The translations under genes and the position numbers were made by a program. Below the pieces are notes generated by a model, which had not been told where the DNA came from, searched no databases, and worked only from the letters and a program-made list of their open reading frames with translations. DNA of 64,000 nucleotides from Hondaea fermentalgiana (taxonomy: Eukaryota > Sar > Bigyra > Thraustochytrida > Thraustochytriidae), in the NCBI GenBank assembly GCA_014084085.1, contig NPFB01000019.1:693655-757654 (forward strand), given 5' to 3'. This document shows, piece by piece, positions 44,201-48,374 of this stretch. Numbering within the stretch: the first letter of the stretch is position 1; every line of letters starts with the position of its first letter.

Positions 44201-45031
44201 TGGTTTTGACGCCGGTGGAGAGCCCTTTACATACAGTGCGGGAATACGCACGTTGACGTCGAGAGGCTCCAACAACAAGCTTACACCATCCTCCAGGTAG
44301 GTGTCTGCGTCAAAAATGTCCAATGGCGATACATTGGCGACCTCGGGCTCTCTGTGATAGATGCGGAGACCCTCCACCGAAGCCGTTTTGCGCACACATC
44401 CTGCTTCGGGTTCCCGTGAGCTTGCAATGGGTGCAACCTTGAGCACAGGAATTGCAAGGCCAACCTGAAAGACTCTGTCGGTGACGTTATCTCGATGGTC
44501 GATTTGGATGTGAACGTTCGTCACTGTGACGAGTAAGTTTTGAATGACTGCGCAGGTAATGCCAGAAATGAGGCGGCCCGACCAAGACTCTGCAGGAGCA
44601 GGGCGGAGGCCCTTTTGAAAAGCAGCAAGGGCTCTCTTGCGCGAGGCGTCGAGGGCCTCAAGTACCGCCTCTCGACTTTCCTGTTCATCTGTCTCAGAGT
44701 CTCCATCCCCGTCTGCGTGACCCTCAGCTCCAGCTCGTCCAACAGTCTCCGCGCGCGCACAGCGAACGCGCAAGAAGACGTCGTCCACCTCGACGCGAAC
44801 CGGCGCATTGTAGAGATTTGTCCATGGAATTCGGATTCGCAGCTTCCCGAGCGAGCCATGAGCAAGCTCCAGCGGTAGCCCTGCGTCCTTTAGTGCCGAA
44901 GCTTTGACCTTGACATTCTGGAGAAAGATGTCGCCCTTGGAGATGCCGACGCTGAGATTATCGCTGTTCAGATCGTCGATGAGCCACCCGAGCGATTTGT
45001 TCAAGACGCCAGCTACGATTCCCTCGAGCAT
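29279..45031 (-). CDS. VPS13: Giant VPS13-family lipid-transfer protein (5250 residues)
   Basis: An uninterrupted 15.75-kb frame. VPS13 proteins form rod-like hydrophobic grooves that move phospholipids in bulk between membranes at contact sites. The chorein N domain opens the protein (GWLIDDLNSDNLSVGISKGDIFLQNVKVK, residues 15-43). Repeating-beta-groove regions occupy much of 120-2000. Additional modules, in order: PH domain (about 2005-2112), discoidin-like segment (about 2555-2715), VAB/SHR-BD adaptor region (about 2830-3450) with one EF-hand-like loop DVNGDGALDAKDF (about 3229), F5/8C discoidin domain (about 3485-3642), C2 domain (about 3664-3785; DPYVKIHVG, DKDLFTSDDLIG), PDZ-like domain (about 4024-4101), ATG-C-like helices (about 4650-4810), the C-terminal PH-like region (about 4840-4945) and a PX domain at the C terminus (about 5112-5225; WRRYSEFRRLRDAL). 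Several of these bind lipids or calcium, so the rod is probably anchored at several membranes. The start is ATG at 45031 and matches the family N terminus. Its length exceeds yeast and human members (about 3100-4400). Confidence 0.95.
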   Translation of the reverse strand: MLEGIVAGVLNKSLGWLIDDLNSDNLSVGISKGDIFLQNVKVKASALKDAGLPLELAHGSLGKLRIRIPWTNLYNAPVRVEVDDVFLRVRCARAETVGRAGAEGHADGDGDSETDEQESREAVLEALDASRKRALAAFQKGLRPAPAESWSGRLISGITCAVIQNLLVTVTNVHIQIDHRDNVTDRVFQVGLAIPVLKVAPIASSREPEAGCVRKTASVEGLRIYHREPEVANVSPLDIFDADTYLEDGVSLLLEPLDVNVRIPALYVKGSPPASKPALQIIVDIKRVAMSFDARQTKQVTALATYCAQETVIMTSGCKRPRLRPDQSPGAWWTFVLHRVRHDLRARRRRLSWLRLAGLFTKSQTYASLYTRKFPGGAATVDQLQATLQLSVQDSAKLRKLENSLTDAEVMAFRTLSELRLVQEFNLEQQESFSHRWLGVGGSSTRSIREHAAALARAEAAKFYGNPARPDDSVIQFDVFAAVHECKLQLAGLLSVEVDYLATKAIKQGPQTKGDIQILDVRMASDATLSKPSILAFPDKVIGDPCCEVIFTLRDGTSDEASEIVAAFEPLDFWLDASLPRAIESYARVSLLGASHVINEEDIIIEEAHNLRTFNQGKRRDAQKAMAHMQISLHMRDLSVHVPMPSRRSFTRSEVDAGPDDAILIHVEDVKLHKVDEPNLCTSNIALSCGKISLDLVKVLPASSCVLRGVETASILRPLDFGLDVTMNQCAEDQLCDLLAVNLDLNSSVQINMSTRSLRRVLALQAALEAALDLPSTSPDPTLKSIAPGALQVTQAEAEQLAQRVRMRVNVSLVSFVLDLQASEAQTGISISGSKILVEQVSRTFGSQARVEIASLHISGVSGVVDALVLKNAYFWRNAQSALRPVWLPVPGFLGDNTDQILFNVDDAVVFRATALDVCAEDQLLSSVMALQQEAQQQIAAVESTNMQQEKSRNGTPPLRSAPPRSISAFVLVDQSTMCMRRADDTGDVAVIRIASVEATLLDMKSKHYGDGTEPDRDFFATAMVGGARAHSGGRNAEEGLLWTGETWPTPTLCDIAWMRRVFTAKDAFVSLQVSRETPESHFDVSANLARLRLHVSSPLAANLLQFANEMGAIVSAYTAPSPDADASNEGVGGGDIDDDDDNDFTAARDRRTGSLVGEQNQGADVAIQITEIAILIPRDPSADTGVAWDSRDMVVSQLHELAVQASFGPGRLGTTTDGSSRRDSLYSDPSAILGDDSDGFYDARSAASDGLSARNFLEMSLSAQVALTNFSIETWSFHRDLYQTLVRLSMATAIQMEPGHHDLRFNVTPAVIACSQEQYALLLDAVAANDFASISASSGAAAAPAPAAVETSQARSRRTSAVSNRSRRTSRADEIGSARNGQLDGEEDNGNCHVVSLNCSFESLTVTLFLDAGGDQLPRPRERDEVPSREKRALGRELLRFHAKGMLATLESPAFPDEGTGEVVLQHMELRTSSTSGRKHHALKTDREPFFVTTFALAPDLVEINGRLASITIETFELVSAMATFSQVQDHLRVRSLDDVKAGDGLHSVSTRQFQESRAANTSNVATEAAFLQSYHARQSNVPQRILLPKNVRFSMSCEEFAASLSPAKSAQKLVFALAFQASAKVVKDARAEVHVAVQNINLARRNATPNSLPARVTDASSVGAGTGADAGADAMHNDDSIVWYLLRPFSLNLQANVQIPGQENPTLRQDVVSAELNVESIQVEVGREEYALLMEAASVDASSSSQHGSGDDKSTETDARAGAPASSSEPTTSTETYAPAPLPKRREVRLKLCIEDSSVALFEDWTEFRPPIVQARLQRFELTASQYDFRDLHCQSRVDLDVLLSASYWNKRHGSWESMIDPWCCHIGADSPQFVQESPKERLVQTLGYDKEAPVNPLRLASLFANLESTQMLNVNVTSAAVQQLTKAQDLTAIDNYTKRALGDLAHDRRRAPGSRSADDDSLIVRNETGSQVTARLRRVNVTSTGGFFGALVGDSDDHPFYRARIVGCWAFKSDPTGALWKKRYITVEGGSLKYYKSMKAFRKAQPQGIIKLRAGSKSVFVRMQGMVPPRIYRSHQMLRECAFQVVTPSRVYGFITFGLEDKERMTRALLQVLAVEPNPLDIEGSRGINAFPAKVYSVRVSRGVADRVARQDTDELEPWNDDKARTQMHEDLETTAAKILLDGHSLYVFDEEVDLEAQKGDEVHASPLIAIDLQAFCVVRQPQGRSHRIEIIGPEFRVVADNVDVASNICSDVLSRTRTALSVGPIDEVMEQARSDENNAPDKTLRIDFQMKLKGGKPIENASSLRVIMLPSGLDARVEDLETLSGTVSLPTSTKWCTVDQILRFDVLGGVSGEDILASMHMILSAVERPDDLQRREEISLYSTLKDTFARPDLRDPCATLIASVTLPESIISGSGFGQRAEDASGRIEAGQNLSLKLAGGEYRSAHERQAPGLRIQIDGFVESVPVPVDRASRFAVPLHSQQSDLYGPDASPELAATSLFRFQNVPFMGLVDIHFEEGEKLAKVSSCAMLKNRLQEQVNLTFQKLALHVPLKADDGHASEGQASQRLAFDQRVDTAWVAVLSSSRNGDRASNCAEYVSPTGSSTKAVLYSVASGPSTSSSSYAPSAWVLQGYAEDTNEWVDLDARSEVVFTEAAQLRDFAVEKVHACTRFRIRILDGKRLGSEGPGRTRVQSKSLSSSSPSLSDGYKVHVGNVVLYWSSENDFRRDVSLLPNETTHVPIECLGAGGVLWADNGEPTRIHEFLDIHPWRMANQPARRKPRYVPVSMDLRADKIAPQAERFCVMHVSFHHVRDIAKTLSERDGSSPRWILTLDPPVRVENVLPFALEARLARSVKGQILAWNDDGSGNARAVVARGEQEQFFDVDPAIGTEGSHWRQNLEGGAVVEAIMLHFAIRRESELLRSDPDEAPMILGEDRESTYQVSMQGNPDLFIDVQVIPASAKEERDPDHQHTHADDNIDEYVDAVEAGAEPDEADEGFGAALSIPSSATSFVAEALQNSRDGDAWDGPIPCLWRSRSVPPLRVILYCRFLVLNWSGLPLIFAGKAPSRSLRTKIVPQAFQTSEGDRSEREEEEKVDEGLGMEKVSLGKAGSKSAKKLLRLNMFSPKEEKMTMSLENDRSGWSREFGLVVGMSGEVTIPPTPGASIVHQVGVQVTSGSGIFLRTKVVTLTPRFVVANLTQEPIYLQQIGANEGDWQLQLDAGVFAPFHPVDVNGDGALDAKDFAARIGVQQQEGSTGAMMVSPHFHLDIVKEHLLLLGPDDAKPASMQECTWRNTLAAPVVARRASEDQAGRRAADLINANVELIDNVVRIVLSKPHRARAYEYRIDNLSSFVRIGVVQHKQSHANMVMLGPDEHKVEFVWPAPGNKRTVEVFLELVGLDALRFIPRSKYRTIVSVDFDSLRDPLRVQVGDLQVEVRVSVEGITRVLSVSDLAEARARNQVRKVLQEHVQRIESRLLSDQQLLLSNMTPAVMKANASGDGHGSSAAIDGDAYTSWRSAQPPASRTKLECELDGEHGECIDAYSFTVASLSLHPRRWKLYGRRARAGTDTSSLVGDDDDEWELLDDRTDPSLRKDLKYFEVSRSRQTRTTAFRLPFGSPPCSAFKVVVEGPFEVRHLNFYRSRTSLAADTLAGENMQETSEIWGDQTHVWIALLEARDLPVMDIYSSDPYVKIHVGNQHQRSKTVSRSLHPCFDEEFYFDLHGPLNQVLEFEVFDKDLFTSDDLIGRASIELDNYTLRNGSPMEVWVTLWDGDAPRGQLRLAMQVYTLMTSEVDATCDDNRLGSIDAIVEEGDMNGEGDDAGDAASIAKQGLECTPSRPELSSVRFPALFEEELGLLRALRDKLVKEGGVLRALSTFRSVGTYDGHWSRQWMRRGSLSRTPSNGSFASPPQQTRVDHGPTLQMQDLDTDIKVRLNMTVLQADKIIDPLSIGWKSQRGKLSRDDIEVYCVVSYGDRVLRTDPMPMVRRNDAEESPSQARSPSWMGQPASRQSDRTSTQAYEFEETFEEVGPLGLQLERLDDGSFCVRTIASESAAARKSRLRPGLRLTGIQNTRLSADWSLSALRDMLGTSPRPLRLRFEEDMVSVHPEPPLPTAIDSEAELARISWMQQLTFDEVDTLRARARQESDSFGTNAKGLEGQRARISLYARDRREAPSLDLSSAGETDKEILVPLLFMFGEDIETDSELNAAREMRGDKDVLLGHGTVLLPELSVAPTAAGAARRQVDCPLALPGNIFAGQVSLEVSWNAAPPDASDIVKLALDVRLAGLGISLVDTTTRQCELAYMSVRDARCYVAQYGNGRQVLDFRLGALQVDNQLPSPVHPIVLSAAPVPYAWLTHEEACASTDFVRKDALERATDIAVSQPAFLLTVVKRDLGDSSSMYVEYCEAFLQEVNLRLEERWLTAVQEFAASFSSQQPDNAAPAVDAAGKRWRSKDGDESSSDGASLHDTGSARDSERERGQNSYRQHQGDEQEGRHAGQERDEAMAQDGENAWSAFCPNAPFQWVDSLSARSGADTHARILIERADLKPVKINLTFSMTSDVESRADNRLKILHLMQGIPVLAALFSALVNTVANITDAPLRFNSLQIFNESLSQTMLRNTFVQHIMGQLLGNLSQMGNLLASADLLGSPVQLIGSFGQGAYSFFYEPALAMSMGGYLSIGKGLRKGGVELVRSTTHGASASLEKFAESASRALSQASLDSRYVRLQARRRMDVVHEPINLIEGALSSSEALSLGMLDALTGIVSLPVRDVSYRGATGVITGAGKAVAGIFVKPVCAMCDATSLFFKGVRNTTETLHKQQLPVRLPRMVRAGHQLGPYSAREAIGVYLLRRCGIADTQTYVYHEYVFGAPAPGTPSGLLDSHAQDEEVFEHWVEHNPLVLLVTEGLVLLLHIRTTETLWCAPLSSVRTTGFGRMVEVVLASSAGAMPIVRRASAMQQHQQHAVDSRRVTPGIAADAGGAEPLRLGTRLFCKTSEAARRVEDVITLAQEGGRAREQAAAWEQQQSIKTAMLAIQDPTGARKLGAAIDEHVRQILTSERSMDANDHEQDAAPAGATTGGEEQEEGWIAIEGGSAGEAVASPETKLTPHDGVRQVAGLSVLKAVITTRKVSVSRNGSPYTAYRIVVASAESDDVWIVWRRYSEFRRLRDALMQQLQKSRTALAIPARSPWRLSKTALNQRQYGLNLMLQELMHNTVMRESPLVVQFLTTDADTLGATSWASALRLKPEAIESAE

Positions 45032-45654
45032 CCTCGCAGGTCGCGTCTATGTCGCCCTCGCCTCTCCCTCGCGCGCACGCACCTGCGCACCTGCGCTCGT
45101 GCGCCTGCCTGCCTGCCTGCCTGCCTCTGCAGACCTGGAGAGAGAGCCGCGCCGCGCCGCGCCGCGCAGCGCCTCAGCCTCGCTCTGTCGCCCTGGGACT
45201 TCGGGTTCGTGGATACAAGGCAGGCGCTCGCGCAACGGGCTTGGCTGGCTCCGCTCCCCGCGCCTCCAGGGGAGCCGCCGCAGCAGCCGCCTGCGCGCGC
45301 GCGCGCGCACGTGCCAGGCCTCGCGCGCCCGGCCCTCGCGCGTCGCGGGACTGGCGGCGCCTGGACGGACGGATGGATGGATGGATGGATGGATAGATGC
45401 CGTGCATGCAATGCGGTTTTGAAATCCCTCGCAGTCCTCCAACTCGCCAAAGCCCAAAGCCCGAAGCCCAAAGCCAAGCCAGCCAGGCCAGGCCAAGCCA
45501 AGGCCCGCGGGGGCCGGCAGAGAGTTTGACGCTGCGCAGACCCGGACCCGCTGCCGCCCAGAGCCTGCCCGCCTGCCTGCCTGCCTGCCTGCCTTGCGTG
45601 GCCGCTCTCGTGCCTGGTGGCCGCACTTGTGCCTCGGCGTGCTAGTCCGGGGTC
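45032..45654. promoter_or_regulatory. Divergent promoter between VPS13 and RAD4, repeat-rich
   Basis: About 620 bases shared by the two starts. It holds CCTG repeats (about 45103-45125), GCGCC repeats (about 45149-45170), a CG-alternating run (about 45294-45309), GGAT repeats (about 45370-45392), an AAGCC/AGGCC-rich stretch (about 45450-45500) and another CCTG block (about 45568-45594). The short frames on both strands are GC artefacts. Confidence 0.65.
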
Positions 45655-48216
45655 ATGGCCTCGGACCCGGCCTCGAACCCGACCGCGGACAGCGCCAACT
45701 TGAAGGTCGCGCAGCTCGCACCAGAGTTCGTGGAGAGCGACGAGGAGTCCGACGTGGAGTTCGACTTTGATATTGGCGCGGACGCCATCGGGGACGAGGA
45801 TGATGGCGAGGACGAGGATGCCGACGAGGGCGATATTGGGATTTCCTGGACGTCTTCCGCGACCACAAAAACGCAGGCGCCGCAACAGGATGATCCGGGG
45901 CTTGCGCGAATTCTTGAGAAAAAGCGCGTAGGAGACGAGAAGGAGGCCAAGTCGCAACAGGAGAAGGCAGACGCAGCAACAGCAGCAAGTTCCACCAAAG
46001 AAAGGAAAAAGGAGAAGAAAAGGAGACAGCGCGCGCGCATCGAACTTGAGCATCGTCTGGACCTCCTTTGCCAGCTCTCGCGTGCAATGCGCATCAACAA
46101 AGTCTGCGACGCGGATATGTTATGGAAGCTTGCAAATGTACAAATGCCTGCGCCCTTTCGGACCATGGACACGGTCAAACGTGTCCGTGTTTTTGTCGGA
46201 TGGTTTCACGATACATTTGGGATCGACGATTCGTGCCAGGATTCCGAACTTGTCTCCTCGGACCGCTTGGCGCATGTGCTTCGAGAGCGCTTAGGTAGCC
46301 GTCTCGAGCTCACGTTAGTCTTTATTGCGCTCGCGCGATCTGTTGGCATTCCATGTCGACTGGTGGCAAATTTGCATCCTCGTGGACGTTTGGTCGCAAC
46401 ACAGGCAAAGAAAAAGACAGGAGGTGGCGAACAATCAGTTTCCACCTCGGAGGAGGTTACCCTCGTCTCCATACGCCAAGCGAAACGCACACCGTCGCGA
46501 CCCAATGAGTACTGGGCAGAGATTCTCGTTTTGCCGATTGGTGATGCTTCAGGCAAGCCGCGTGGCGCAAAGAAGACCGGAAAAGGTAAACGACGAAAAG
46601 TCGAGAATCTCGTTGACCACGATGACGACGACGACGACGACGACGACGATGATGATGATGAAGCCGATGACGATGGTAGTGATGGTGTCAATGAGAGTGA
46701 GAAGACTAAGGCAAAGGGAGAAACGCCGGAAGTAGTAGAGCTGGGTCCGGCCGCACATGGATCTTGGATCAGCGTCTTTCCAGCAGATCGCGACATCGGA
46801 ACTCTCGGGCACCTTCCTGCAGAGAGCTGCTATGTGGTTGGAGTGCTGAGCGAAGGCTTTGCGGTTGATGTGACGCGTCGTTACGCTCAACGTTGGTCCT
46901 CGACTTCTAAATTTAGGCACAATGAAAAGGACGGCTGGTGGCAATTCGGTGTTCTCCTCGGTATGCAGCAACGCGGACGGAATTGGGCAGAGAGTGCCAA
47001 GACGAAGTTAACCGCGGCGCAGCGTCGGGCATTCCGAAAGGCTGTTTCGATGGAAGTAGTCGCAAACGAAGAGGAAGAGTTACAAAAGCGGGCCGAGCAC
47101 GAAAGTTTGCCTACCAGTGTAGAAGCCTTTCGTAGACACTCGTCGTATGTCTTACTCAAGCATCTTCGTCGTTACGAAGCAATCAAACCTAATGTGCAGC
47201 CGACAAGCTTCTTTAAAGGCATGGAAGTTCACTTGCGCGAGAATGTCGCCACCCTGCGATCCAAAACAGGATGGAGGTGCAAGGGTCGAGTCATTCGTGA
47301 AGACGAGCGAGGCAATCCATACAAGCTCGTGGATCCCATTCGTCGTGGAGGTATGAACCACGCAAGCACAACCACCTTCGATGTCAACGAAAGTACATCC
47401 AACGCGAAACCTTCTGTCGCGTCGCATTTGAACCCTCCCTCTAATGGTACTTTTCCTTCTCTGCATGAGGACCACGATAGGAGCGCAAAGGTGTCCGAAA
47501 ACGATGCAGATGACGGGGCCGAGGATATGGATGCATTCGAAGAAGACGGCGAAGATGGCGAAGGTGCTACCGACCCGGAGGCTGGTAAGATTCGGCTCTT
47601 TGGGGAGTGGCAAACAGATGAGTTTGTTCCTCCACCGCTTGGACCAAATGGCGAGATTCCCAAGAATCAGTACGGAAACGTTGAAATGTGGAGCCCTAAA
47701 CATTGCCCGCAGGGTTGCGAACATGTTCAAGTCGAACTTGCTGCACAAGCTGCCAAGGGGCTTGGTATTGACTTTGCGCCTGCTATGGTCGGCTTTGAGC
47801 ATCGCGATTTTCGAATGCTTCCAAAGTACGAAGGTGTTATTGTGGCGACACATCATGCACAAACTGTACGCGATGCAGCAGAGGAACTACAACAAGCTCG
47901 TATAGAGAAGGCTGCGCAGAAACGCCGGGAGCGAGTACTCAAGCGATGGGAAACTCTTACTAAGGCAGTTCTCGTCAAGGCAGAACTTGCGCAGCGCTAC
48001 AATTCTTCTGCTCCTGCCAGTAACGACCCTGATAATGGAGACGATGTCAACGACGCCGTAGAGGTTCAGTTGCGCGGCCACACGCAGGCCTGCGAGCATG
48101 AGTTCGTAGCGAAGAAACGAGCCAAGAATGAAAGAGACCCTGCAATTTCGGGATTCCATGGCACCCTCTTTGTTTGCGTTCGCTGCGGTGTGCGCAAACG
48201 CGAGGAAGTTATATGA
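45655..48216 (+). CDS. RAD4: Rad4/XPC nucleotide-excision-repair damage sensor
   Basis: An 853-residue nuclear protein that finds helix-distorting DNA lesions and starts nucleotide-excision repair with a Rad23 partner. The transglutaminase-like region is at about 160-245 (LELTLVFIALARSVGIPCRLVANLHP). After a charged insert with a run of Asp residues (about 320-340), BHD1 begins near 490 (FRRHSSYVLLKHLRRYEAI), and BHD2/BHD3 run to about 745, with NQYGNVEMW, GLGIDFAPAMVGFEHRDFRMLPKYEGVIVA. The C terminus has a CEHEF...CVRCG pattern that could bind zinc, as in plant RAD4. The N terminus is acidic, followed by a Lys/Arg-rich coiled stretch. The start is ATG at 45655. It ends 158 bases before the SAM protein's stop, convergent. 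Confidence 0.93.
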   Translation: MASDPASNPTADSANLKVAQLAPEFVESDEESDVEFDFDIGADAIGDEDDGEDEDADEGDIGISWTSSATTKTQAPQQDDPGLARILEKKRVGDEKEAKSQQEKADAATAASSTKERKKEKKRRQRARIELEHRLDLLCQLSRAMRINKVCDADMLWKLANVQMPAPFRTMDTVKRVRVFVGWFHDTFGIDDSCQDSELVSSDRLAHVLRERLGSRLELTLVFIALARSVGIPCRLVANLHPRGRLVATQAKKKTGGGEQSVSTSEEVTLVSIRQAKRTPSRPNEYWAEILVLPIGDASGKPRGAKKTGKGKRRKVENLVDHDDDDDDDDDDDDDEADDDGSDGVNESEKTKAKGETPEVVELGPAAHGSWISVFPADRDIGTLGHLPAESCYVVGVLSEGFAVDVTRRYAQRWSSTSKFRHNEKDGWWQFGVLLGMQQRGRNWAESAKTKLTAAQRRAFRKAVSMEVVANEEEELQKRAEHESLPTSVEAFRRHSSYVLLKHLRRYEAIKPNVQPTSFFKGMEVHLRENVATLRSKTGWRCKGRVIREDERGNPYKLVDPIRRGGMNHASTTTFDVNESTSNAKPSVASHLNPPSNGTFPSLHEDHDRSAKVSENDADDGAEDMDAFEEDGEDGEGATDPEAGKIRLFGEWQTDEFVPPPLGPNGEIPKNQYGNVEMWSPKHCPQGCEHVQVELAAQAAKGLGIDFAPAMVGFEHRDFRMLPKYEGVIVATHHAQTVRDAAEELQQARIEKAAQKRRERVLKRWETLTKAVLVKAELAQRYNSSAPASNDPDNGDDVNDAVEVQLRGHTQACEHEFVAKKRAKNERDPAISGFHGTLFVCVRCGVRKREEVI

Positions 48217-48374
48217 CTTGATTGAGTATTCTACATTCTCACTACAATGAGAGCTTCTGGCATCTTTATATACGAATTCTTTTTGCACCTTTGCATGTAT
48301 CGTGAGCGAGAAAAGGTGAAGGTGTATGAGCACTGCACAAACTTCGAGACTCTTGCAAACATCAAAGGTTGCTC

